From CAXXOK01 sp963663285 (GTDB lineage Bacteria; Bacillota; Clostridia; Christensenellales; Aristaeellaceae), in assembly GCA_963663285.2 (NCBI GenBank), contig CAXXNI010000002.1:1054001-1118000 (forward strand): 64,000 nucleotides of DNA, read 5' to 3'. The notes under the pieces are model-generated. The model saw nothing but the letters and a program-made list of their open reading frames with translations. It did no database searches and was not told the origin of the DNA. Within the stretch, counting starts at the first letter, position 1. Every line of letters starts with the position of its first letter. Made by a program: the position numbers and the translations under genes. Positions 24,243-32,935 of this stretch are shown here, piece by piece.

Positions 24243-25148
24243 TCAGGTTTGATATCTCTCTCCTATTTTTTTTGCTAAATTGCCCAGCTCTTTGCGAAGG
24301 CTCTCGGGCGAAAGTACTGTTATTCCTTCCCCATACGAAAGCAGATACTCCGCAACCCATTTTTCCAATGGTAATACTGCGGATATCAACAAGGTTCCGT
24401 CTGCTTGTTTACGAATATGGGAATGTTCAAACTCATCATAAGCCCGGTAAGCGATTTCCTTTTGAAACAGCAATTCCGCCTGTACTGTAGGTACGTTTTC
24501 ATCCATTGTAAATTGGATGGCAGGCGCATCTAAAAAACAATCCGAGAATATTTGCGGCTCCATTTTCAATTCCACAATTCTGCTGATTTTAAACAGCCGG
24601 TAGGCTTCCGCCTTTAAGCAATATGCTTGAAGATACCAACTTTTGTCTTTAAAGATCAGTTTGACTGGTTTTACATGCCTTTTTGCAATCTCTCCGGCCA
24701 TATTGCAGTATAAAATGCTTAGCAAATGCTTTTCCAGTATCGCAGTTTTCATGATTTCAAAATAGGGTTGTTCCGGTTTCACAGGATCCCAGCGGGAAAA
24801 ATCCACCTCAATCCAGTTGACTGCCTGCTTTTGAAATAAACCGCCCAGCTTGGTCAGCAAGGTATCGGAATGGCTCCCCGCAGCGCGCACGGCATGGATT
24901 GCCGTTAGCAGTTCGCTTTGCTCTTCGTCGGACAGCAGCGCCTTGGAAAATGTATAGCCCGGCATTAAAGCGATACCGCCTCCCCGACCATTGGCTGCAT
25001 ATACCGGCACACCCGCTTCAGAGAGGGCGTCCACATCACGGTAAATGGTCCGCACCGATACCCCTAGTTTCTCCGCAAGCTGCGGGGCGCTTACCATGCC
25101 CTTTTCCAGCAACAAATATACCAGTTGAAACAACCGGTCGTTTTTCAC
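24243..25148 (-). CDS. HTH-WYL (YafY-type) transcriptional regulator
   Basis: A 301-residue regulator. The N-terminal HTH_11 domain is MKNDRLFQLVYLLLEKG (read from GTG), then SAPQLAEKLGVSVRTIYRDVDALSEAGVPVYA (about 20-52). The middle and end form the WYL ligand-binding domain with the WYLQAYCLKAEAYRLFKISRI segment (about 165-187). GGGAGGT lies before the GTG at 25148; the longer frame to 25205 lacks a site. It may control the zinc-ribbon gene next to it. Ligand unknown. Confidence 0.92.
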   Translation of the reverse strand: MKNDRLFQLVYLLLEKGMVSAPQLAEKLGVSVRTIYRDVDALSEAGVPVYAANGRGGGIALMPGYTFSKALLSDEEQSELLTAIHAVRAAGSHSDTLLTKLGGLFQKQAVNWIEVDFSRWDPVKPEQPYFEIMKTAILEKHLLSILYCNMAGEIAKRHVKPVKLIFKDKSWYLQAYCLKAEAYRLFKISRIVELKMEPQIFSDCFLDAPAIQFTMDENVPTVQAELLFQKEIAYRAYDEFEHSHIRKQADGTLLISAVLPLEKWVAEYLLSYGEGITVLSPESLRKELGNLAKKIGERYQT

Positions 25149-25300
25149 CGTTACCACCTCCCACTGGTATTGATAGTATATCACAAACATGCCACTGTAT
25201 GTCATGTTTAAATAAGGTTATAAATGAATTGCTTTAATGTCTAAAATTCATTTACTGGCTTATAAAAAATGTATTTGTACTGTACTTTGCATATGTTCGG

Positions 25301-25330
25301 TTGACACGATGCATTTTCATGTTTTACAAT
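25301..25330 (+). promoter_or_regulatory. promoter of the amino-acid ABC operon
   Basis: TTGACA at 25301-25306, 18 bases, TACAAT at 25325-25330. The leader of about 80 bases holds two hairpins (next entry). The region 25149-25300 is AT-rich with nothing else recognised. Confidence 0.8.
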
Positions 25331-25359
25331 ACTTGTATTCACAACGCGATGCACACTGC

Positions 25360-25400
25360 CGGGCAACGATGCCCGCACGTTCCGTCGTGCTTTTCTTTAT
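25360..25400 (+). terminator. possible attenuator in the ABC operon leader
   Basis: A CGGGCA/TGCCCG hairpin (25360-25375) is followed directly by GCACG/CGTGC (25375-25390) and then TTTTCTTTATT, the shape of a weak intrinsic terminator 20 bases before the first gene. The two stems compete for base 25375. Function inferred. Confidence 0.4.
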
Positions 25401-25418
25401 TCGATAGGGGGATTACCG

Positions 25419-26150
25419 TTGATTGTTTTTGAGGATGTGTATGTAAGCTTTGGCGATTTGGATGTGTTAAAGGGAATCAGTCTGGAAATCGCAAGCGGTT
25501 CCAAGACTGTTATTATCGGCCCCAGCGGCAGCGGAAAAAGCACGCTTCTGCGCACGATTAACATGTTTGAGCGTCCCAAGCAGGGCGAAGTTTTTATCGA
25601 CGGTGTTTCCATCTCCAGCATGACCAACCGCATGCTTTGCCAAGCCCGGCAGGATATCGGCATGGTATTTCAAAACTTCAATTTATACCCGCATAAAACG
25701 GTGCTGGAGAATTTAACCATGGCGCCGATCGTATTAAAACATGAGAAAAAAGAAGAAGTGATCGAGCGCGCGATGAGCAACCTGCGCGAGGTAAATATTG
25801 CTGAAAAAGCAGATTCTTACCCCAGTCAGCTTTCCGGCGGCCAGCAGCAGCGTGTGGCCATTGCCCGCGCACTTACCATGCGCCCGAAGATTATGCTATT
25901 TGACGAACCTACCAGCGCACTGGACCCGGAAATGATACAGGAAGTGCTGGATATTATGGAGCGGGTAGCCAAAGAGACCGAAATTACCATGCTGTTCGTA
26001 ACCCATGAGATGAAGTTTGCCGAGCACATCGCCGACCGCATTTTATTTTTGGACGGCGGCATAATTCTAGAGGATGGCACACCCGAGCAGGTGTTTCATC
26101 ATCCCAAGAGTGAGCGCACAACAGCGTTCCTTGGGAAAATATTACACTAA
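25419..26150 (+). CDS. polar amino-acid ABC transporter, ATP-binding protein
   Basis: A 243-residue ATPase of the GlnQ type. Walker A GPSGSGKST (about 34-42), signature LSGGQQQRVAIARAL (about 136-150), Walker B IMLFDEPTSALDPE (about 158-171), and the switch His in THEMKFA. The start is TTG after AGGGGGA. First gene of an ATPase, binding-protein, two-permease operon for uptake of a polar amino acid; glutamate, glutamine or cystine are possible. Confidence 0.95.
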   Translation: MIVFEDVYVSFGDLDVLKGISLEIASGSKTVIIGPSGSGKSTLLRTINMFERPKQGEVFIDGVSISSMTNRMLCQARQDIGMVFQNFNLYPHKTVLENLTMAPIVLKHEKKEEVIERAMSNLREVNIAEKADSYPSQLSGGQQQRVAIARALTMRPKIMLFDEPTSALDPEMIQEVLDIMERVAKETEITMLFVTHEMKFAEHIADRILFLDGGIILEDGTPEQVFHHPKSERTTAFLGKILH

Positions 26151-26168
26151 AAACAGGAGGATGGACGA

Positions 26169-27017
26169 ATGAAGAAACTGCTGAGTTTCGTACTGGTTCT
26201 GACCATGGCGTTGGTCACCCTCATTCCCGCACTTGCGGAAGATTCGGCTGAGGTAGCCGCGATTAAGGAACGTGGTAAATTGCTGGTTGGCGTAAAGGCC
26301 GACGTGCCCGGATTCGGTTATCAGGAATTGGGCGGCGATTATGAAGGCTTGGAAATCGACTTGGCTAAAAAGATGGCGGAAGTCATTTTGGGCGATGCCA
26401 ATGCCGTAGAGTTCACCGCTGTAACCGCTAAAACACGCGGCCCGCTGCTGGATACCGGCGAGTTGGATATGGTGATTGCAACCTTCACCATTAAGCCCGA
26501 CCGTATTATTCAGTACGATTTCTCTAAACCTTACTTTGTTGACGCAATTGGCCTGTTGGTTATGAAGGACAGCGGTATTGAAAGCTTTGCCGATCTGGCT
26601 GGCCAGACCATCGGCGTTGCGCAGTCCGCAACCACGCGGGATGCGCTGCAGGCTGCTGCGGATGCCACTGGTATGGCCGTTGATTTCGCCGAGTTCCCCA
26701 CCTACCCGGACATCAAAGCCGCGCTGGAAAGCGGCCGTGTCGCTTGCTTCTCCGTGGATAAAGCGATTTTGATGGGCTATCTGGACGACAGCACCACCTT
26801 GCTGGCCGATAGCTTTGCCGCACAGCCCTATGGCGTTGCGCTGAAAAAGGGCAACGAAGGCCTGCTGGCAATCGTAAACGATACCATCGCTACCCTGCGT
26901 GCCGACGGCACCTTGGATGAAATGGTTGCTGCCAACAACCTGGCTACTGTGGACTGGTCCGAAGTGGATGCCTACGACAGTCTGTGGGTAGATGCGGCTG
27001 CGCTTGCTGCCGAATAA
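26169..27017 (+). CDS. amino-acid ABC transporter, substrate-binding protein
   Basis: A secreted binding protein of 282 residues. A signal peptide covers residues 1-23 (KKLLSFVLVLTMALVTLIPALA, cut before EDS); there is no lipobox cysteine, which is unusual for a Gram-positive binding protein and would leave it without a lipid anchor. The solute-binding family 3 body has the start RGKLLVGVKADVPGFGY and DMVIATFTIKPDR. Ligand not certain. AGGAGG precedes the ATG. Confidence 0.93.
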   Translation: MKKLLSFVLVLTMALVTLIPALAEDSAEVAAIKERGKLLVGVKADVPGFGYQELGGDYEGLEIDLAKKMAEVILGDANAVEFTAVTAKTRGPLLDTGELDMVIATFTIKPDRIIQYDFSKPYFVDAIGLLVMKDSGIESFADLAGQTIGVAQSATTRDALQAAADATGMAVDFAEFPTYPDIKAALESGRVACFSVDKAILMGYLDDSTTLLADSFAAQPYGVALKKGNEGLLAIVNDTIATLRADGTLDEMVAANNLATVDWSEVDAYDSLWVDAAALAAE

Positions 27018-27042
27018 GAAACGAAAATCAAATTGCAGCGCG

Positions 27043-27070
27043 GAGCGGGGGCTTGCGAAAGCCTCCGCTC
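27043..27070 (+). other. hairpin between the binding-protein and permease genes
   Basis: An imperfect 12-bp stem GAGCGGGGGCTT with AAGCCTCCGCTC, without a T tract. Such hairpins commonly protect the upstream mRNA so that the binding protein is made in excess over the permease. Confidence 0.55.
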
Positions 27071-27096
27071 CCGTGCTCGTGTAAGGATGTGAAATT

Positions 27097-27768
27097 GTGT
27101 CAGGGCCGTTTTCAATCCATAACTGGCAAACATGGTTCAGTGACTGGACTTTTTTTGCCGAAGGCTTCCTCCGCACGCTATACATCTCGTTACTGGGTCT
27201 GCTTTTTACGTTGGTAATCGGCCTGATCGTCGGCATCCTGCTTTGTGGACACAACCGCGTGATCATCTCGATTTGTAAAGGCTACATGTCCTTTTTTCAA
27301 AATACTCCGCTGGTGATACAGATATTTATTTACTATAATGTATTGCCTAAATTGGGTATCCGTTTGGGCGTAGTGGCAATCGGTGTTTTAGGTTTGGCAC
27401 TGTATACCGGCGCTTATGCCGCTGATATTGTACGCAGTGCCATTAAGGCTGTGCCTACCGGGCAAATGGAAGCCGCTCATAGCCAGGGGTTTAACTATTT
27501 GCAAGCCATGTACCATATTATTATCCCCCAGGCGATCAAAATCGGGCTGCCCCCGATGACAAACCAAGCCGTAAACCTTATTAAGAACTCTTCTGTACTG
27601 GCGGTAATCGCCGGAGGCGAATTAATGTACTGCGCCGACAGCTGGAGCGGCAGTAACCTGATCTACGGCCCGACTTTTGTAATGACAGGCGTATTGTATT
27701 TAGCGATTTGCCTGCCGATTTCACTGCTGGCCCGCTGGATGGAGAAAAGGAGTGTCCGTAATGCTTGA
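27097..27768 (+). CDS. amino-acid ABC transporter permease (first)
   Basis: A 223-residue membrane protein with five hydrophobic helices and the polar amino-acid permease pattern: FLRTLYISLLGLLFTLVIG near the start, and the ATPase-contact loop AIKAVPTGQMEAAHSQGFNYLQAM (about 128-151). The start is GTG. It is one of two permease subunits forming the channel. Confidence 0.94.
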   Translation: MSGPFSIHNWQTWFSDWTFFAEGFLRTLYISLLGLLFTLVIGLIVGILLCGHNRVIISICKGYMSFFQNTPLVIQIFIYYNVLPKLGIRLGVVAIGVLGLALYTGAYAADIVRSAIKAVPTGQMEAAHSQGFNYLQAMYHIIIPQAIKIGLPPMTNQAVNLIKNSSVLAVIAGGELMYCADSWSGSNLIYGPTFVMTGVLYLAICLPISLLARWMEKRSVRNA

Positions 27769-28441
27769 TCGTTGGGCGGATGCCTTTTCCGTTGTTTTTA
27801 CCTCAAAAATATTGCTATTTCTGGGACAGGGCTTATTGAACACGCTGTATATCGCGGCGGTTTCCATCGTCCTGAGTCTCGTTTTTGGTACGATTCTTGG
27901 TCTCATGCGCAACATGCAGGAACGGTTGGTTCGCAGCATTGCAACGGTTTATATTGAGATCGTCCGCAACATACCGCTTACACTCTTCATTATCTCCATG
28001 CGTTTTATGACGAAGTTACCACCGCTGGAAAGTGGCATCGCTGCTATGACAGTATTCACTTCCGCAATTGTGGCAGAAATTGTCCGCGGCGGACTGAACT
28101 CCATCGGCAAAGGCCAATGGGAAGCGGCTACATCGCAGGGCTTTAACCGTGTGCAAACCATGTGGCACGTAATCATTCCGCAGGCGCTTCGCCGTATTCG
28201 CTCGCCCCTGATTTCGCAATTTGTAACCACCATTAAGGATACTTCCTTCTGTGCAGTGGTTGGTACGTATGAACTTTCCTTTACCAGTAAAATTGTTGCT
28301 GCACACCGGTCGATTGTAACAGCGGAAGATATACTGCTTCTATACCTGTTAGTCGCAATGATCTATTACGTTATCAACCGTCTTTTTGCCGGCATTGCAC
28401 GCCGCGAACGCGGCAACGCTATGAAAGGCGTTGTGCGATAA
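27761..28441 (+). CDS. amino-acid ABC transporter permease (second)
   Basis: A 226-residue permease paralogue of the preceding gene, with the coupling loop GLNSIGKGQWEAATSQGFNRVQTM (about 115-138). The ATG at 27761 is 8 bases behind AAAAGGAG and overlaps the previous gene by 8 bases; the upstream GTG would overlap the site. It completes the transporter operon. Confidence 0.94.
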   Translation: MLDRWADAFSVVFTSKILLFLGQGLLNTLYIAAVSIVLSLVFGTILGLMRNMQERLVRSIATVYIEIVRNIPLTLFIISMRFMTKLPPLESGIAAMTVFTSAIVAEIVRGGLNSIGKGQWEAATSQGFNRVQTMWHVIIPQALRRIRSPLISQFVTTIKDTSFCAVVGTYELSFTSKIVAAHRSIVTAEDILLLYLLVAMIYYVINRLFAGIARRERGNAMKGVVR

Positions 28442-28474
28442 ATAACGACCCCTATCACAAATATCCGATATAGC

Positions 28475-28510
28475 AAAGCAGCTCTGTTCATTGGCGGAGC
28501 TGCTTTTTAT
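28475..28510 (+). terminator. terminator of the ABC transporter operon
   Basis: Stem AAAGCAGCTCTG with CGGAGCTGCTTT (28475-28486, 28495-28506; one T-G pair), followed by TTTAT. Confidence 0.85.
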
Positions 28511-28575
28511 TTACGGCTTTCTATATGGTATAATCATTTCAATCGATGAATTCATATGGGGGTGTTCCTACGCGG

Positions 28576-29127
28576 TTGTTCATTGGCCTTGCTATGCCGG
28601 AAGATAGCAGCTTACTTCTCAGCAATGCAATCAGTTCGCTTCCGGATTTAGATTCGGCAAAGGTAACCCTGCCGGAGAATTATCACATCACCCTTGCATT
28701 CCTCGGGCAACGCGAGCCGGAAGAAATTGATACCATCGTCCCCTTAATGCAGCAGGCGGCAAAAACTGTTTCTCCTTTCATGCTTTTACCGAACCGGCTG
28801 GGTTTTTTCGGGCGGGAGACGAACGCTATTTTATATGCCGCTGTTCCCTATAATGAGCTGCTCGACATTCTGTGCCAAAACCTTCGAAGTGCATTACAAA
28901 ATGCAAACCAAATATTTGATGAAAAGCCTTTTCGCCCCCACATTACGCTGGCAAAGAAAGCGAAAATTGAACCTGCATCTTTATCATCCATCTATTTAAA
29001 CTGCCCCTTTTGGGTTGACCATCTTACGCTTTACCATAGCACCCGCGTTCATGACGTCTTGCGCTATCTTTCGGTTGCAGAAGCGCCTTTTTCTCTGCCC
29101 ATTCCAGAACCGCTCTATCCTGTATAA
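28576..29127 (+). CDS. thpR: RNA 2',3'-cyclic phosphodiesterase (ThpR)
   Basis: An enzyme of the 2H phosphoesterase superfamily acting on 2',3'-cyclic phosphate RNA ends. Both HxTx motifs are present: HITLAFLG and HITLAKKA. About 183 residues from TTG at 28576, which begins at the conserved LFIGLAMPE and lies behind GGGGGTG; the ATG at 28546 would add 10 residues but has no ribosome site and sits just after a TATAAT near 28520. I prefer the TTG, without certainty. The physiological substrate of the family is poorly known. Confidence 0.88.
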   Translation: MFIGLAMPEDSSLLLSNAISSLPDLDSAKVTLPENYHITLAFLGQREPEEIDTIVPLMQQAAKTVSPFMLLPNRLGFFGRETNAILYAAVPYNELLDILCQNLRSALQNANQIFDEKPFRPHITLAKKAKIEPASLSSIYLNCPFWVDHLTLYHSTRVHDVLRYLSVAEAPFSLPIPEPLYPV

Positions 29128-29155
29128 AGCTAAATCACCATATATATCCACATAG

Positions 29156-29195
29156 AAAAACCGCTTGAAACCATTAAAGGTGACAAGCGGTTTTT
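29156..29195. terminator. bidirectional terminator between thpR and the LytTR gene
   Basis: A perfect 12-bp stem (29156-29167 with 29184-29195): AAAAACCGCTTG and CAAGCGGTTTTT, with U tracts on both strands and a 16-base loop. Confidence 0.9.
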
Positions 29196-29197
29196 GA

Positions 29198-29956
29198 TTA
29201 CCGGAACATTTGCTCCAGTTCATCATATTTTTCATGGGTAATCAGTGCGTCATGCTTTGTGTCTTCCAACCGTACCACATACGTCCATCGGCCATAGGGC
29301 GTAATGTCTTTAATGTGATTTAAGTTGATGATATAGCTTTTATGGCAGCGGAAGAATACGTTACCAGGCAACCGTTCCTCCATCTCCGCCAGCGAATCCC
29401 CCGTAACAAAACGGCCGTCTCCGCGGGTGTATAAGACAGTAGAACGGTCTTCGCGCTGTACCAGCAGTATATCGTTTAAATCCACAAAGCTGACACCCTC
29501 GCGATGGCGCAGCATCAACCGGCCGTCGATCATCCTCCGGTCAGCTGAAATTGCTTTTGGCGCTTCCATGTCTCCGTTCTTGCGGCTGGTGTACATAGCC
29601 CGGATTCTTTCCAGGGTTTGCACGGCACGTTCGACTTTGAACGGTTTTACCAAATAATCAAAGGCGTATACTTCAAATGCATCGCTCATGTAGCCGTCAA
29701 ACGCGGTTGCGAAGATGATAATCGTAGATGGATTTACGTCCTGTATGGTACGGGCACACTCAACGCCGTTGATTTTAGGCATATCCACATCCAGAAACAC
29801 GACATCAGGATGCACTTTATCAATCGTTGCCAGCGTTTCTTCTCCATCCGCCGCTTCCCCAACCAGTGTAAACCCGTCAACCTTGTTTACGATGCGCTTC
29901 ATAATATCCCGCATCGCGGTATCGTCGTCCGCCACCAGTACTTTTATCTCATCCAT
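29198..29956 (-). CDS. LytTR-family response regulator, orphan
   Basis: A 252-residue response regulator. The receiver domain has the acidic pair DDD near 10-12, the phosphorylation Asp at D56 (FLDVDMP), and the VKPFK lysine near 105. The C-terminal LytTR DNA-binding domain carries DILLVQREDRSTVLYTRGD and RCHKSYIINLNHIKDI. The ATG at 29956 follows GGAGAGG and overlaps the upstream gene by 8 bases. No histidine kinase gene is in the window. Last gene of the nfeD-floA operon. Confidence 0.93.
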   Translation of the reverse strand: MDEIKVLVADDDTAMRDIMKRIVNKVDGFTLVGEAADGEETLATIDKVHPDVVFLDVDMPKINGVECARTIQDVNPSTIIIFATAFDGYMSDAFEVYAFDYLVKPFKVERAVQTLERIRAMYTSRKNGDMEAPKAISADRRMIDGRLMLRHREGVSFVDLNDILLVQREDRSTVLYTRGDGRFVTGDSLAEMEERLPGNVFFRCHKSYIINLNHIKDITPYGRWTYVVRLEDTKHDALITHEKYDELEQMFR

Positions 29957-30506
29957 GGTATCCTCTCCGTGGGCGCGGTCTGGTGAGAATCTCATTCATT
30001 ACCACCGCCTGCACCAATGCATTGCGGTTCCATGCCGTGGGTAGTACCTGTGCAGGTTTCATTGCCTGTTCAGGCTGGGCGGCATACAGAACATCCTGTG
30101 TAAATACTTCTCCGCCTTCCAGCGAAACAGTACCTTCCGTGGAAAAGTATCCTTCGGCAGAGGGAAAGCCTTCATGCGAAATACTGCCTTCGCCGTTGAA
30201 AGAACCCAAACTGCCAGTATAGCGGTTGGCCATCATATCCCTTTGCAGGGAGGATTGAATCGGCCGATAGGGTTCAACCGGTTTAAGCGGCATTCTGGAC
30301 ATCGTATTATCGGCAGGCGGCGGGGTCATTGCCTTTGTTTTTTTACGAGTCTGCGACCACCGAATATCGTCATCCGCATTTTTGGCAGGCTGTTGTACGT
30401 TTGTTCCGGCAGTCGGCTGTGTCGTCTTGCCCATCGGCATACGTACCCGCTTGACGATCGCGCGAAAAATAAAGTAGATGATTACAAGGATAATAATGCC
30501 ATCCAC
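29949..30506 (-). CDS. single-pass membrane protein with hexapeptide repeats
   Basis: A 185-residue protein. Residues 2-18 form one membrane helix (DGIIILVIIYFIFRAIV), followed by a basic stretch and a long disordered region. Near residues 105-132 it has about five tandem copies of a six-residue unit ending in EG (SISHEG, FPSAEG, YFSTEG, TVSLEG). Start: the second GTG (30506) lies 8 bases behind GGGAGG. It lies between floA and the response regulator. Family function unknown to me; membrane location with flotillin is likely. Confidence 0.7.
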   Translation of the reverse strand: MDGIIILVIIYFIFRAIVKRVRMPMGKTTQPTAGTNVQQPAKNADDDIRWSQTRKKTKAMTPPPADNTMSRMPLKPVEPYRPIQSSLQRDMMANRYTGSLGSFNGEGSISHEGFPSAEGYFSTEGTVSLEGGEVFTQDVLYAAQPEQAMKPAQVLPTAWNRNALVQAVVMNEILTRPRPRRGYHG

Positions 30507-30529
30507 TTTGTTCACCTCCCGTGAGGGCG

Positions 30530-30568
30530 GGCGGCGGACAGCGCTTTTTTACACGCTGTCTGCCGCCA
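30530..30568 (-). other. hairpin between floA and the next gene
   Basis: A GC-rich stem of about 13 bp (GGCGGCGGACAGCG with CGCTGTCTGCCGCC) closing a T-rich loop, just before the ribosome site of the next gene. On the minus strand no T tract follows, so I read it as an mRNA-stability or translation element rather than a terminator. Confidence 0.5.
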
Positions 30569-30582
30569 TCCGTTTTTCTTGG

Positions 30583-31644
30583 TTATTTCTTTCCCTTTGC
30601 GGGATCGACCGGTGTTGTGGGCGGTAAGGCCGCCTTGGCAATGCCATCCCGCATATCGGTATCTGCAATCACATTTTTCATCTGGTAATAATCCATTACG
30701 CCCATTTTGCCTTCCCGAAGGGCGCTTGCCAACGCTTTGGGCACTTCGGCCTCCGCTTCAACCACGCGAGCGCGCATTTCCTGTACAGAAGCTTTCATCT
30801 CCTGCTCGCGGGCAACAGCCATAGCGCGCCGTTCTTCAGCACGGGCCTGCGCAATATGCCGGTCGGCTTCCGCCTGATCCATCTGCAACTGCGCGCCGAC
30901 GTTGCGACCAACATCTACATCAGCAATATCAATGGAGAGAATTTCAAACGCAGTACCTGCATCCAAGCCTTTATTCAGCACCGTTTGGCTGATCAAATCC
31001 GGATTCTCCAGCACTTGCTTATGGGTTTCGGCAGAACCTACGGTAGTTACGATACCTTCGCCAACACGGGCGATGATGGTTTCTTCGCCGGAGCCGCCGA
31101 CCAACCGCTCAATATTCGTACGTACAGTAACACGCGCTTTAGCGCGAAGCTCAATACCGTCTTTCGCAATGGCTGCAACTACAGGCGTTTCAATCACTTT
31201 CGGGGTAACGCTCATCTGTACTGCTTGCAGCACATCGCGGCCCGCAAGGTCAATCGCGCTGGCTTTTTCAAAAGGCATTTCAATATTGGAGCGCTGCGCC
31301 GCAATCAAAGCGTTGATGACGCGGTCTACGTTACCACCTGCCAGATAGTGCGTTTCCAGTTTAGGAAGCGTCATATCCAAACCGGCTTTACGGGCTTTGA
31401 TTAGCGGATCTACCAGCCGTTTAGGCTGAATCCGGCGCAAGCGCATACCAATCAGAGAACTGATTTTTACATGTACGCCGGCTGCCAGTGAGGTAATCCA
31501 CAGGCCCAGCGGTACAAACCGCAGAAAAACAAGAATCAGAATAAATGCAACAATTGCAGCAATCACAATCCAAATCAGTGAGGAAGACACATCGGAGTAA
31601 CCATAACCGGATGAGGATATTGCCGCTAACAGAGAACCAATCAT
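30583..31644 (-). CDS. floA: flotillin-like protein FloA
   Basis: A scaffold of functional membrane microdomains in Bacillota. The 353-residue protein has an N-terminal membrane hairpin (about 20-60), then the conserved body PLGLWITSLAAGVHVKISSLIGMRLRRI, the SPFH-like domain, and an alanine/glutamate-rich coiled region AEADRHIAQARAEERRAMA with QEMRARVVEAEAEVPKAL. It closely matches YqfA of Bacillus along its length. The order nfeD-floA is conserved. AAGGAGG precedes the ATG. Confidence 0.97.
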   Translation of the reverse strand: MIGSLLAAISSSGYGYSDVSSSLIWIVIAAIVAFILILVFLRFVPLGLWITSLAAGVHVKISSLIGMRLRRIQPKRLVDPLIKARKAGLDMTLPKLETHYLAGGNVDRVINALIAAQRSNIEMPFEKASAIDLAGRDVLQAVQMSVTPKVIETPVVAAIAKDGIELRAKARVTVRTNIERLVGGSGEETIIARVGEGIVTTVGSAETHKQVLENPDLISQTVLNKGLDAGTAFEILSIDIADVDVGRNVGAQLQMDQAEADRHIAQARAEERRAMAVAREQEMKASVQEMRARVVEAEAEVPKALASALREGKMGVMDYYQMKNVIADTDMRDGIAKAALPPTTPVDPAKGKK

Positions 31645-31691
31645 ATCTGAAACCTCCTTATATAATACGAAGTATTATCCATTATTATGCG

Positions 31692-32219
31692 TTAAACAGC
31701 ATCGGGGTTTGTTTTAGCAGCTTTAACCATTTGCACAACAACACGCGCGCCTTCCACACGGCTTACCCGTACCTGTGTGCCCTTTGGGATATACTCCCCG
31801 TCGGAGACAACATTCAGTTTCACGCCGTCAAACTCCGCCATGCCGGTAGGCCGCAGTACCGTAACTGTTTCGCCTTCTTTACCTAAAAAAACGTCCATAT
31901 CCGCAACAGCGCTGAATCCGGCTTCTGCCGTTTCGCTGTTTTGCAGTACAATCGGCGATTTGGAAAGCCTGCCTTTCGTAACCGACCGCAGCGACACGGA
32001 GATGGATATACCCATTACAGCCAATATAACGATCGTCAGTCCCAGCGCCGCCAATCCGCCATATTGCAGGTAGGTAAGCACCACTGCAACAATTTCTGAG
32101 ATAATGCCGGAAATACCGGCTACCCCAAAGCCGGGCATAAAAACTTCAACAACCAGTAAGCCTACGCCCACAAAAAAGAATAAGATTATTGCCAGATTTG
32201 CCGATAAAAAATCAACCAT
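31692..32219 (-). CDS. NfeD-like membrane protein
   Basis: A 175-residue partner of flotillin. Three or four hydrophobic helices (about 8-75) precede a C-terminal OB-fold domain with DVFLGKEGETVTVLRPTGMAEFDGVKLNVVSDG, typical of NfeD proteins. It probably works with FloA in membrane microdomains. First gene of the operon nfeD-floA-membrane protein-LytTR. GGAGG precedes the ATG. Confidence 0.93.
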   Translation of the reverse strand: MVDFLSANLAIILFFFVGVGLLVVEVFMPGFGVAGISGIISEIVAVVLTYLQYGGLAALGLTIVILAVMGISISVSLRSVTKGRLSKSPIVLQNSETAEAGFSAVADMDVFLGKEGETVTVLRPTGMAEFDGVKLNVVSDGEYIPKGTQVRVSRVEGARVVVQMVKAAKTNPDAV

Positions 32220-32308
32220 CTTGCAAGCCTCCTCTCGGTATGAGCCAATCTTATCATAATAGTGTTATTCTGTCCGGGTTTCGCGGGCGAAACCCGCCGT
32301 TTTCGCGC

Positions 32309-32935
32309 TCAAGTGTCCGTACCGGTGCCGAAGGATACAAGCGTTTCGCCCAAAGTGCGTAAATCCTGTTGATATACCGGCGCAAGCGAACGGTTATAAA
32401 TCACCGATGCCGGATGGTACAGCGCAAAAAGAGGAAGTGCAAACGTACCCGTATTTTGACTGGGTATATCTATTTTCCGCCATACTCCATGGGTATCGCC
32501 AATCGTAAAACCAGGCACAAATACACTTAACGGCACATTGCCAAGGGTAACCAATGCATACGGCCGGACAATAGCAATCTCCTGATATAGCCATGGTGAA
32601 AACCAGCTTATTTCTTTCCGTGTCGGGGGCCTGTTGACCAGCCGCCCTGCCGCACTGACTTTCGTCGGGCGGAATTTTACGACGTTTGAAATATACAGAT
32701 CGCTGCGCTTAAGTCCCACAGCGGTTAAAAACTCCGTTAGGTTCTTGCCTGCTTTACCGACAAACGGTTTGCCTTGCAATGCTTCTTGTGCACCGGGTGC
32801 TTCGCCGATCAGCATTAATCTTGGCGACTCGGTATTACCGTCCCCAAAAACCAGCCGCTCTGTCTGTTCCGGCCAGTGTTGCCGGTAACTGCGCCCGCAT
32901 TTTTCCTGCCAATCTCCCAGCGCGTCCGTCTGCAT
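32309..32935 (-). CDS. uracil-DNA glycosylase-family protein lacking the Fe-S cysteines
   Basis: A 208-residue protein of the uracil-DNA glycosylase superfamily. It keeps motif 1 (GEAPGAQEALQGKPFVGKAG, about 44-63), the NVVKFRPT segment and motif 3 (YHPASVIYNRS). The four cysteines that hold the 4Fe-4S cluster in family 4 are absent: the neighbour's C-x2-C is missing, VKCRPP is VKFRPT and the EAC position has none. It overlaps the family-4 gene by one base (TGATG). It is probably an active paralogue with different specificity; that is inferred. Confidence 0.85.
   Translation of the reverse strand: MQTDALGDWQEKCGRSYRQHWPEQTERLVFGDGNTESPRLMLIGEAPGAQEALQGKPFVGKAGKNLTEFLTAVGLKRSDLYISNVVKFRPTKVSAAGRLVNRPPTRKEISWFSPWLYQEIAIVRPYALVTLGNVPLSVFVPGFTIGDTHGVWRKIDIPSQNTGTFALPLFALYHPASVIYNRSLAPVYQQDLRTLGETLVSFGTGTDT

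Noticed and set aside
26142..27266. A 374-codon open frame on the minus strand across the binding protein and first permease
   Set aside because: It opposes clearly conserved genes and has no family pattern.
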